Source: Pleurotus ostreatus/Saccharomyces cerevisiae fusant
Taxonomy: Eukaryota > Opisthokonta
Assembly: GCA_024196135.1 (NCBI GenBank)
Contig: JAMQCK010000104.1
Span: forward strand, 1-64,000
Direction of reading: 5' to 3'
Length of the DNA stretch: 64,000 nt
Positions 24,040 to 33,369 of this stretch are shown here, one piece after another. The notes beneath the pieces were generated by a model. The model was not told where the DNA came from. It worked only from the letters and a program-made list of their open reading frames with translations, and did no database searches. Both the position numbers and the translations under genes were made by a program. Each line of letters starts with the position of its first letter. The first letter of the stretch is position 1.

Positions 24040-24649
24040 TTTGTGGTGGAACTCGAGGCGTAGGTTGGCGACGGTGGCAAGAGACAAGTGGACGGGCGCT
24101 TGCGAGCAGCGATCTCTGCGTCACTCGCGTGGCGGGTCCGGATTGCTCCGAATGACGACGGGACGTGCATTCCGTCGCTTGCCAAGGGCTTCCACGAGAA
24201 TCCCCGATAGATGGGTAGCGCAGGAAGATGATTGGGCGGTCGTACTAAAGTAGATAGCCTCCATATTGTACTTTCGACGGACTTTCGACTCTCATCAGCT
24301 CCCATTATAAGTGCGGGAGTGCGCGGACAGCCAATGGACCTGGACTTGAGTCTCATAACTTCAGAGTGATGTAAGGGGATTCGAGCCTTCCGGAAGCATG
24401 ACATGTAGAGCCCAAATACAGGCTCTGCGGATGCTTCACCATGGAGGACTGATGCCATAAACAACGAAGTCCAAGTTGTGGGTCCATCAAGTTCAACTTT
24501 CGGCGCCAGCCGAAAATCGAAATCACATGTATTTTGCCGGCCCGGGAACCGCGTTCGCTCATCGGGATGCCGGCGCTTGTGATCTCTCCGCCTCCCAGAG
24601 TCACTTGCTTCTTGAATCTTGACCACCACCATCCCCCTCGACTCCTCAC
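24040..24649. other. Shared upstream region of fumarase and PEX11
   Basis: A head-to-head intergenic region of about 610 bases separates two organellar metabolism genes. A long minus-strand open frame here is antisense to the PEX11 5' region and shows no domain. I found no clear TATA box. Confidence 0.5.
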
Positions 24650-25674
24650 ATGGCCAGCGTCGCGTCCCAAGTTGTCTTCCACCCCGTTGTCTCTCAGAGC
24701 TTGAAAGTTGGGAACACCACGCTCGGCCGCGACAAGGTGCATTAAGATTGCTTGACATGAACGCATTCCCTCGGGGTATTGACGCGAAGCTCGCAGGCCT
24801 ACCGTGCAGTCCAGTACCTCGCCCGCTTCATCGCGTGGTATCTCCTCTCGAAGGGGAACAAGCTCGACGCTGCACGCTGGAATGCCCTGAAGTCCCACCT
24901 CGCGCTGGCTCGCAAGCGTGCGTACTACCCTTCCCCACATCCCCTCTCCTAGTATTCACATGTGCCCCCACCCACAGTCCTCCGCCTCGGCAAGCCCGTC
25001 GAGCACCTGCAAGCCGCGCTGAAGGCCGCGTTTGCCAACGCGCCCCCAGCTGAGCAGCTCACCACCATCGCGCGCCAGCTCGCGTACTTCGGGTACTTGT
25101 CGTTCGACGCGCTGGTCTGGGCCAACAGCATCAAGTTCCTCAACCTCAACCCGGCCACGGCCCAGAGGGTCTCCCGCATCTCGAACCGGTTCTGGCTCGC
25201 GGGTATCCTGGTCAGCTTGGCGCACGGAGCGGTGAAGGTCGGTGATAACTTTCGAAGGAAGCGGGATGGATAGCTGATTGACGATGTGCAGATCACCCGC
25301 TTGACGAAGGAGACGAAGGCCTTGAAGTCGCGGCATATGAGCGAGAAGGACGTCGGCGAGGCGCAGGCACTCGCGCAGCAGGTCGTCACGGCTGAAGCGT
25401 ACGTCTGACCATTTTCTTCGTTCTGTTAAGAATGCTGAAGCCTTTGCAGCGCTCGCGCCGCCACCCGCGAGCAGATCTACATCGACGCCCTCGACGCTTG
25501 GATCCCCGCAGCCGCCCTCGGCCTCACCACCGTTAACGACGGCTTCCTTGGCCTTGCTGGGTATGTGTCTCACATGCGTCTTCAGTACGCTTTCCTCATG
25601 CCTCTCGCAGATTCACTACCTCCGTACTCGCTCTCCGCAAGGCGTGGGCGGCTGCGGGTGCCTCGTCCAAGTAA
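24650..25674 (+). CDS. PEX11: Peroxisomal membrane protein Pex11
   Basis: Membrane-shaping protein that drives peroxisome elongation and division. Exons 24650-24736, 24797-24917, 24978-25237, 25292-25398, 25450-25560 and 25611-25674 give 249 residues, the family length. The N-terminal amphipathic region reads TTLGRDKAYRAVQYLARFIA and WYLLSKGNKLDAARWNALKS, followed by LLRLGKPVEHLQAALKAAF. LAYFGYLSFDALVWANSIKF and NRFWLAGILVSLAHGAVK are the membrane-associated segments. The C-terminal hydrophobic segment AAALGLTTVNDGFLGLAGFT precedes a short basic tail. Confidence 0.93.
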
Positions 25675-25867
25675 ACCCTTGCGTGATCTCCCAGTTCAGA
25701 ATGTACAGTATCAATTACCATCTTTATGCCCTGTCGATGTGCTGCTCATGAGATGCTATGTATACCCTGCTGTAACCGAATTGAACAAATCTTCATGATC
25801 ATGATTGGAGGTAATGAGCTGAGGTTGAGCAGAGCATTATACAATACAAGTACAGCGGCGCCAGTGT

Positions 25868-26420
25868 CTACGCCGGATGGTGGACTTCGATTTCCCCTTG
25901 TAATCCATGATATTCGTTCTGTGCATTGCGAAGGCGCAAGTACTCTGCGCGGACCTTGTCGAGGTTGGCGGGGCTCGTACTGCAGGGACGATGCGACGCA
26001 AGGAAAGATATTGGGTGATCCAATGGTGGTGATTGAGTCGAGGGTGCGAGGGATTGCGAGGGAAGCAAGCTCGTCAGTACACTGTCCATCAGCGGGAAGA
26101 CGCATACGCACTACTGCCTCATGCAATCCTCCACAGCATGCAACTGCTGCCTGCACGCCCACGCCACAGATACAGTGCGTCCGGTGGCGCACTCGGCGAA
26201 TTCTGCGAACCGTGTCAGCCTACGCCCGTGCCTTCGTTCCCTCACCATGTCCAAGGTAGACAGTCCCGCAAGGGATCCATTCCTCCGCGCAAGGCTCGTA
26301 ACCCTTCACGCAAGTCAAACACTCTTACGCACCCTTCACCACCGGGTCACACAGCTTCAAAGCGCGCCCCTTGGCGGTCTTGACGACAGTATCCTCTTCA
26401 CGTCGTGATAGAGCGTTCAT
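25868..26420 (-). CDS. CMC1: Twin Cx9C protein, COX assembly factor Cmc1
   Basis: Small mitochondrial intermembrane-space protein needed for cytochrome c oxidase assembly. Three exons (26420-26333, 26202-26112, 25979-25868) give 96 residues. The start MNALSRREEDTVVKTAKGRA is followed by two C-x9-C pairs, CDPVVKEFAEC and CRQQLHAVEDC, separated by ATGRTVSVAWA. VRAEYLRLRNAQNEYHGLQ closes the protein. The spacing and the FAECATGRTVSVAWAC block are typical of Cmc1 rather than Cmc2. There is no cleavable presequence, as expected for MIA40/Erv1 substrates. It is convergent with PEX11, with about 190 bases between the stops. Confidence 0.9.
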
Positions 26421-26728
26421 GGTTGTGGACAAGTGAGTCTGGGGCGGCGGCGGCGGCGATCGCGTGCGGAGGAGCGGACCGGGATGGCTGAGGGACCGAG
26501 ACTGGACCCACGCATTGGACGGACGTGAAGCTAGGCTCCGGTGCTTTCCCCTGCCTCCGAGTCCTTACAGTGTATTACTTACTGTAACTTACAGTGATGT
26601 GCATACTGATGTGTTGAGTCGAGCAATACAGCATTTACATTTCCTGGTTGTAGGTCAGAGGTGATTATATAGTAGCTAGGTCTATGTAGCCTGCCAGGGA
26701 CGTTGAAGTCGCTAGAGCAGTGGCAGGA
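26421..26728. other. Intergenic: CMC1 promoter and LIP5 3' flank
   Basis: No gene is visible. The region holds a cluster of TTACAGT repeats (separate entry). Confidence 0.5.
26565..26595. repeat. TTACAGT inverted and direct repeat
   Basis: TTACAGT (26565-26571), ACTGTAA (26581-26587) and TTACAGT (26589-26595) form a 7-base inverted repeat with a 9-base loop, followed by a direct copy after one base. The cluster lies about 145 bases upstream of the CMC1 start. It could be a factor-binding site or part of the LIP5 transcript end. Confidence 0.5.
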
Positions 26729-28149
26729 TCATGCAGCGGACACCGATGGCGCCTCAGGCGTCAAAGCAGCTGCCTCTGCCGCCAGCTTCTTCGCCTCCTT
26801 CTCGCCCTTGCGCAGGACGTTCTCGATGAAGAACTCGCCAGCCTGAAGGTCCAGTCAGTATACGGACAAACGCAGGAGAAAATAGGGAGACTAACCTTGT
26901 AACTGCTGCGCACCAAAGGACCGCTAGCGACGTACAAGAAGCCCATGTCCTCTGCAGTCTTCTGCCAGCGCTCGAATTCGGCCGGCTCGACATAGCGGTC
27001 GACCTTCATGTGGCGCTTCGTCGGCCGCATGTACTGCCCGAACGTCACTACGTCGACGTCGACCTTGCGCAGCTCTGCATAATCGTCAGCCCCCTGTGCC
27101 CTCACTCCGCGCCGTGTAACGCACCCTGCAAAGCGCGCATAATCTGGTCCTCGGTCTCCCCCACACCAAGCATAATGCTCGTCTTCGTGATCCGCACACC
27201 CTGCTCCTTCGCGTGCTTCAGCACCGCCAAGCTCTGGCGGAACGTCGCCCGCCGGTCGCGCACGAACGGCGTCATCTCCTCCGACGTCTCGACGTTGTGC
27301 GCGTACACATCGAGCCCCGACTTCGCCACCAACGCAACGTGCTCCATCGAGCCTGCGTAGTCACCCGTGAGGGCCTCGACGAGGATGTGGGGTGCCTTCT
27401 GCTTGATTTTGCGGATGGTCTCGGCGAAGTGGTGCGCGCCGCCATCGGCGAGGTCTGAAGATACTTTTGAGTAGCTGTACAGTGGATGGAAGGTAGAGAG
27501 AGCACACCATCGCGGTCCACACTGGTAAGAACGACGTAGCCGAGGCCCCATCGGCTTATGGCCTCGGCTGTGTGTTCCGGCTCGTGCGGGTCGAGGGGAG
27601 GTGGTGCACGGGACGTCTTCACAGAGCAGAAGCGGCATCCGCGAGTGCAAGTGTCGCCCATGAGCTGGGAACAGGGCTGTTAGTGAGGTGCGCGCTTCTC
27701 TGCATTGACTCTCGCGCACCATGATCGTAGCAGTTGCTGTGCTTCTGTTCTCTGCGTCCGTAGCTCCCTCCTTGCCTCCCCAGCACTCCCCGATGTTCGG
27801 ACACCGTGCTTCCTCGCACACGGTGTGCAGGCCCAACCCGCGCAAGTCATTCTTCAGACGCTTATAGTTCTTGCCCGAAGGAATCGACGTCTTCAAGAAC
27901 TTTGGTAGCCGCGGGCTATATTCGATAAGCGTTATGACTATCTAGCACACTCTGCACATACGCGCTCGTGTTCCCCAAAGTGACCCGCTCTGGTACATTG
28001 CCGCTGACGAAGTCGTCGAACGACGGGCCGTCCGCCAACGCCTGCTTGAAGTTGCCGCGCGAGGCAGTCCCAGAGGAGGCCGGTGTAGCAAGACACCGCA
28101 CTTGCGAGGCTACTGGGCGCTGCAGACGACGGCAAACCAAGGACGCCAT
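26729..28149 (-). CDS. LIP5: Lipoyl synthase, mitochondrial
   Basis: Radical-SAM enzyme inserting two sulfurs into octanoyl-lysine to make lipoyl cofactor. The start is ATG 28149, with a mitochondrial presequence ([20 protein letters not shown]). The auxiliary Fe-S cluster motif C-x4-C-x5-C is [12 protein letters not shown], and the radical-SAM motif C-x3-C-x2-C is CTRGCRFC. Other blocks are [51 protein letters not shown] and [17 protein letters not shown]. The C-terminus adds a Lys/Glu/Ala-rich tail after [11 protein letters not shown]. At least five exons are present. It is divergent from the first BTB gene with 159 bases between starts. PDH E2 in this window is an expected substrate. Confidence 0.94.
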
Positions 28150-28308
28150 TGATGTGGTCTCGGACAAGGAGGGGATGATTTGATGACAATGGTCGGGTGA
28201 TCTGGGCGGCGTCCGGCCCGATGCTCCGCGGCAATGCTCGCGTTCTGATTTGCCCCTAACTCGCGCGTCGTCCTTCCTCTCTCGCGCGTTTGTGACTGGT
28301 CGGACGCC

Positions 28309-29392
28309 ATGGAGGCCGAGCGTCCGGAGAAGCGCCAGCGGACGGACGAAGGTTCCCCCGATACTGTGCGCTCGGACATCTGGTTCGACGATGGCAACAT
28401 TATCCTCCAAGCTGGAGGATATCAGTTCCGCGTCTACCGCGGCCTGCTTGCCAGACATTCGCCAGTGTTCAAGGATATGTTCGCGATACCGCAACCCGCT
28501 GGCAACTCTAGTCCTACAGCCCAGGCTGACGACTGTCCTATCATTCACCTCGCTGACTCGGCGGACGACATACACTTTATGCTCACGAAGCTCCTCAATA
28601 TGTGCGTGCTTGACTTGTACTCGCAGCGTGTCTTTCATTGATTATATATACCTAGATCAGACACTGAGGATGACCGCCGTCAGGCTCTCGACATTTCCGA
28701 CCTCATAGCCTCTCTTCGTATGGGACACAAATATCTCATTGCACGACTGTGGAACGACCCCGTCAACCGTCTACGCCGCGCGTTCCCAGCGGACCAGGAC
28801 CTCCTCATGGACTGCCTGAAGGATGGCAATGATATCTCATCATCGAGATGTGCAACCGAGATACGCATCCCAAGCTCCGAAAACCTACTCCAGCTCGTCC
28901 GTGTGATTGAGCAAGTTGGTCTTCAGACCGTGTTGCCGGCCCTGTACTACAGAATTATATTGCGCGAGCCACTGGTATGGCTTCGTCTCCCCGCTGCTTT
29001 TTGATGCTCGCTGACCTCCCTCCCATTTGTAGGACACTATCATCGTCGGCGACTTCGGACTTAGCGATCGAGCGCGCGCGGCCCTCCTCGGTGGCAGCGC
29101 ACGACTTTCCAACAGCGTGGCCAGTGTGTTGCGCACCTGGGGCAGGCTCGATCCACATGCTACCTCCGTCAACTCCCAATGCTGGAAAGCCCGCTACGAT
29201 TATGTACTGGACAATGCGAGCGGCGGGTTGCCCATCGGTCCTTGGACAGAGAACCTCTCGCCTGATATGTGCCTTCAATGCCGGACTCAACTCTCGATGG
29301 CGTTGACGCTCATGCGCTCGAAGGCGTGGGCAGAGTTGCCGACCGTATTTGGGCTGCCTCCTTGGGCTGATCTGCACGACTTCGAGATATAG
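28309..29392 (+). CDS. BTB/POZ domain protein (first of three tandem paralogues)
   Basis: Exons 28309-28601, 28656-28974 and 29033-29392 give 323 residues. A short basic/acidic N-terminus (MEAERPEKRQRTDE) could act as a nuclear signal. The BTB core reads SDIWFDDGNIILQAGGYQFR, then VYRGLLARHSPVFKDMFAIP and CPIIHLADSADDIHFMLTKL. A helical second part contains ISDLIASLRMGHKYLIARLW and VGLQTVLPALYYRI. The third exon has a Cys-x2-Cys (MCLQC) and ends LPPWADLHDFEI. This layout is common in amplified Agaricomycete BTB families of unknown role, which may be adaptors for Cullin-3 or transcription regulators. Both intron positions match the next two genes. Confidence 0.88.
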
Positions 29393-29737
29393 ACTAGTGA
29401 GTTATAAGCCTGCCCGGATGAATCCTTGCGCTGAACGGGCTGCAGATACGCACTTTGCAATCAAGACCTGAGCTATAGAGCTTGATAATACACGTAGGAT
29501 ATTTGAATTCAATCATAATTCACGTCGAGATTGGCAGCTTGCGTCGCATCTGGTAATCCTTGGCGCATTATCCCAAAGAGTCACTCGAACGGCGCAAATT
29601 GATGATTTCGCTCTACATTATCGCTGGGTGTGAGCGTTGCGAACTCCGAGCGCGCTTCACGCGACGCCCATCTTTGGAGACTTTGCCACTGCCCTTGTTC
29701 TCTTTTGGGACATCAAGCAGGCGTGAGAAGACGGAAA
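29393..29737. other. Intergenic: promoter of the second BTB gene
   Basis: From about 29662 onwards the sequence is recognisably repeated upstream of the third BTB gene (see the paired repeat entries). I see no gene in it. Confidence 0.5.
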
Positions 29738-29800
29738 ATGCCGATTGATCCCCGGTCTGCTTCGGCGTCTTTTCTTTCTCTCCGGCAACCATCATCTGAA
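29662..29800 (+). repeat. Duplicated BTB upstream segment, copy 1
   Basis: It shares with 31399-31527 the order CGCCCATC, CTGCCCTTGTTCTCTTT(T/C)GGG, GAAGACGGAA, ATGCCGATTGATC and a TTTCTCTCC tract. The duplication of the BTB gene therefore included its promoter and leader. Confidence 0.75.
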
Positions 29801-29824
29801 GGCGAATCAGGCATCTCGCTCGAC

Positions 29825-30993
29825 ATGGACGCCGACAGACCCGCGAAACGACAGCGCGTAGACGAGGACGATGCAACGCCCGTTCAGCGGTCCGACATAT
29901 GGTTCGACGACGGGAACATCATCCTGCAAGCCGAAAATCTCCAGTTTCGTGTCCATCGCAGCCTCCTCGCTCGACACCCGCCCGTATTCAAGGATGTATT
30001 CGGTATCCCCCAGCCTGAAAGCTCCTTGGAAGCTCTCATAGAAGGATGCCCCGTAGTACATCTGACGGACAAGGCTACGGACGTAGAGTTCATGTTGACG
30101 AGGCTATTCGGCTTGTAAGTGTTCGCATCGAGTTGCGCTTGCTAGCGATCCGCAGTCAACGTCTGATCATGGTCGCTGATATGCACGCGCCCTAATAGAG
30201 CTTCCCCTGAGAATCTCCGGAAGGCGCCTACCGTCTCCGAACTCATACCTTCCCTCCGAATGGGTCACAAATACCTCGTAGCGCATCTTTGGGACGATTC
30301 TGTCGCTTGTCTACGTCGTGCATTCCCTACGGACCTGAAGGAGATGCAGGAAACCATGGTCAAGGACTCCAAACTTATCACAAAAGGCGAAGACGCAACC
30401 TGCATACGCTTGGCAGACGGTGATCACCTATTGCACCTTGTTGACGTTCTTTTGGCAGTTGGATTGGAGACCGTCTTACCAGCGCTGTATTATAGGATAC
30501 TATGGAGTACGAACGTGGTACGCTTCTTCGTCTTTATTCGCGTTGTGCGACCTCTTACTGGAAACCTGTATAGGACACCATTATGAACAGTGACGGCGTC
30601 AGCGATAGAGCGCGCGTCATCCTCCTAGGCGGTCGGGCGAAGCTGCTTCGGCTGACCACCGCACACATGAAGCCATGGACAAATAACGAAGCGAGGACTT
30701 GCAACTGCCATGAACAGCGCCTTCAGTTCTACTTGTCGACCATCGACGGCATGCTACCTCTAGGGACCTGGTTCGACACACAGCCAACTACAGTCTGTGG
30801 GCGATGCCGCGAATCCTACCTCCACTTCGTCGGCATCATGAGGACCAGGGTATATGAGCGGCTCCCTAAAGTATTCAATCTGCCTTTCTGGCGAGAACTC
30901 AGAGACTTCAATATATCTGAAGGGTCACAGGTGAGCTTGCCCGCTTCATGAGCCGACGTCGTAACTGATCGCATCGCTCTTCAGAATTCGTAG
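29825..30993 (+). CDS. BTB/POZ domain protein (second tandem paralogue)
   Basis: ATG 29825 (MDADRPAKRQRVDEDDA) is aligned with the starts of its neighbours. Exons are 29825-30114, 30199-30517 and 30574 onward. The BTB core has RSDIWFDDGNIILQAENLQF and VHRSLLARHPPVFKDVFGIP. The middle has LIPSLRMGHKYLVAHLWDDS and ALYYRILWS. The third exon carries a CGRC motif and ends WRELRDFNISEGSQ. The end is ambiguous: reading on gives VSLPAS and a stop at 30951, while splicing GTGAGC to the CAG at about 30984 gives NS and a stop at 30993. An in-frame ATG at 29738 could add 29 residues (MPIDPRSASAS). Function is unknown beyond the BTB fold. Confidence 0.85.
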
Positions 30994-31545
30994 TATAAAG
31001 AAACAGCGATGCAGGACTGGTAGCGTTCAAAATACCGATTCAAGGTTGCATTCTTACACCCACTCCCTGTAAATATAAGTATGTTGTGCAACGCGCGGTC
31101 AGGACGACTTGGTAGCCGACGCTCAGCCTCATGGCTTATGCCGCAGCATCTATTTCTAGCCCAGAGCAGTGCGACAAGCACCGCGTAGCGAGACGGGGCA
31201 GACGCCCAGCGACAGCCTCTTGACGTCCGAACGCTCCCTCAGCTAACTCGTGCGGATAGCTCATGTACTCTACCCGTTCTACCGTAGACAGGGCCTTTAC
31301 GGCGCATCGGTCTTCCATTGTGTCAGTACAGATTAAGATAGAGCTTGCTCTGTAAGGCAGTATCTTATACTACCTCTGATGATCTTTGCCACCCCAAGCG
31401 CCCATCGCATCGGTTCTCCGCTGCCCTTGTTCTCTTTCGGGGCGTGCATCGACCGCGGGAAGACGGAAGATGCCGATTGATCTTCGGTCGCCTTCGGCAT
31501 CTTCCCTTTCTCTCCAGCTACCATCAGTTACAAACGACACTAGAC
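30994..31545. other. Intergenic: promoter of the third BTB gene
   Basis: No gene is seen before about 31399, where the duplicated BTB upstream segment begins. Inside it an ATG at 31470, homologous to the in-frame upstream ATG of the second BTB gene, is out of frame here. It opens a short uORF that overlaps the main start and ends at about 31616. Confidence 0.5.
31399..31527 (+). repeat. Duplicated BTB upstream segment, copy 2
   Basis: Counterpart of 29662-29800, with the same ordered blocks and small length differences. It places the third BTB gene as the closest relative of the second. Confidence 0.75.
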
Positions 31546-32628
31546 ATGGAAGCCGACAGGCCCGCCAAACGACAGCGCGTAGACGAGGACAATGCACTAC
31601 CCGCCAAACGATCTGATATCTGGTTCGACGACGGGAACATCATCCTTCAGGCCGAGAATCTTCAGTTTCGTGTCCACCGCAGCCTCCTCGCGCGACACTC
31701 CCCCGTGTTCAAGGATGTATTCGGTGTCCCACAGCCAAAAAGCAGCTCAGAAGCGCTGGTAGAGGGATGCCCCGTCGTACACCTGACGGACAAGGCCTCA
31801 GACGTGCATTTCATGTTGACGAAGCTGTTCAACTTGTGAGTACTTGCTTCGAGCGCTGGTAGAAAGCGTTTCCCGCCTATCGTCAGACTCAGACCGCTGA
31901 TGTATTGTAGAGCTTCTCCCGAGTGTCCTTGGACGGCGCCGTTCGTCTCCGACCTGATAGCATCCCTCCGAATGGGCCACAAATACCTCATAGGGCACCT
32001 CTGGAACGAGTCTGTAACTTTTCTTCGACCAGCCTTCCCGTCGAACCTGCCTTCGCTGTTGGCGGCCTTCGATGGTCCACCTCCGATACACCGATCAGGT
32101 CATGGCCGCTTACTGCATCTTGCTGATGCCGTTGCGGAGGTTGGTTTGCAGAAGGTTCTCCTAGCTTTATACTACGCAATTATCTATTGGGAGGCTTTGG
32201 TAAGTCTACCTGTTCCCTCGCGGAACGTTCTTATACCCTATGTTAACCATGATACAGGAAACAATCATCAGCGACGCCCAAATCAGCGACAGAACGCGCT
32301 GCATCCTCTTAGGCGGACGCGCTAAGCTTTTAGACATGACCGTAACATTCCTCAAACCTTGGGGAATCAACACAAACCCGCACGGAAAGAATTCGCAGAA
32401 CTCCATCAATTGTGCTATTGCGCGCCATCGGTTCTACCTTACGACCATCGACGGTCAGCCTCCCTTTAGTCCAGTGTGCCGCGGAAGACCGGAAGGGTGT
32501 TGCTCGAAACATGCCGCCCAGATTTCGACAGTCACATCAATCTTCTGCTGAACGGAGCTTGGGAGCAACTTCCTGAAGTGTTCGGCTTGTCTGCTTGGAA
32601 GGACCTCAAAGACTTCGACATAGCTTGA
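31546..32628 (+). CDS. BTB/POZ domain protein (third tandem paralogue), C-terminus altered
   Basis: ATG 31546 (MEADRPAKRQRVDEDNALP). Exons are 31546-31835, 31911-32199 and 32258 onward, at the same positions as in the second copy. The BTB core (RSDIWFDDGNIILQAENLQF) is nearly the same as in its neighbour. In the third exon the frame is broken relative to the paralogues: straight reading stops at 32551 with an unrelated tail. A GTCAGC...CCCAG segment at 32454-32521 (68 bases) could be removed as an intron. That joins TTID to DFDSHINLLLNGAWEQLPEV and the expected end AWKDLKDFDIA (stop 32628, 293 residues), but it deletes the region holding the paralogues' Cys-x2-Cys. Without splicing this would be a frameshifted, truncated copy. 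Confidence 0.72.
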
Positions 32629-33369
32629 TTCGGATTAAACAGTAAATTTATGTTCTCCTCGCGACACTGCGATATGGCTGACAGCTTATTCCCTTTAGGA
32701 TAGAATCATCTATTCAATCCAGCAGTCTGATACTGATGAGCTTACGCTACTAATTGAATTGCTCTTTACGCACAAGAAGGGCGAGCGCTCTCTTCGAAGT
32801 TCCCGTGCGCTCAGTAACAGTTCGCTGTAGTTGCAAGCTTTCGGGTACTTTTTGCTGCGCTCTCACGGCGCTTTCCGCGACTACATCGTACACTTATAAC
32901 CCATGCAAGTTGAGTTCTGCATACTATCTTGTTGTCTATCACGAGGTCCGAACCTGCCCAAACTCGGGAATTGGTCGTTGAACACCGCAGCGTCGCCACA
33001 CGTTCATCACGTGACTCCGGGCCGGCCTCCGCTGAGTCAGCGAGGATCAGCACGCGGCAATTCGCGGTCATTGTTCTTGAACCCAACCCTCACCCGCCTC
33101 TCGACAAACGAGAGCTTGGCCCGGCTCGCATACTTTGCTTGCTCACGTGACAGTTTAGAGACAAAACCTGTGAGTGCAATGTTCACATTTGTTTTGTTCA
33201 CCTTGATCTCTCCCTCATCCCCCGGTGCGCGCCACTCGAACTCACGATGTCCTAAACAGAGCAACGCGAACCCGAAGTCCTCGACGACCCCCTCGACGAC
33301 TCTCCGTTCAAAAACTCCGCTCGCGATCCCAAAGCTCGAAAGGAGGAGAATACTAAACAAGCCCGCGCC
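32629..33369. other. Intergenic: FunK1 copy A upstream and leader region
   Basis: From 32829 on this is part of the duplicated segment. It holds a possible TATA (CTTATAAC near 32895), TGAGTCAGC near 33033, CACGTGA near 33006 and 33144, and a strong GTGAGT donor at 33170-33175. From about 33280 the sequence reads as protein in frame with the kinase (KARKEENTKQAR), so the true start may lie upstream of 33370. Confidence 0.55.
33045..33183 (+). promoter_or_regulatory. Highly conserved FunK1 leader block, copy A
   Basis: I count five mismatches in 139 bases against the reverse complement of 61091-61229. The block carries CACGTGA and ends just after a GTGAGT donor-like site followed by an ATG. 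It is probably promoter plus non-coding first exon. Confidence 0.6.

Noticed and set aside
24370..24390. tRNA B-box-like sequence (GGGATTCGAGCC)
   Set aside because: No A box at the right distance and no cloverleaf could be folded around it; I found no tRNA or rRNA gene in the window.
24353..24940. 195-codon minus-strand open frame between FUM1 and PEX11
   Set aside because: It overlaps PEX11 exons on the other strand and has no recognisable motif.
27916..28638. 240-codon minus-strand open frame running from LIP5 through the first BTB gene
   Set aside because: The LIP5 part is real only up to the ATG at 28149; the rest is antisense to BTB exon 1.
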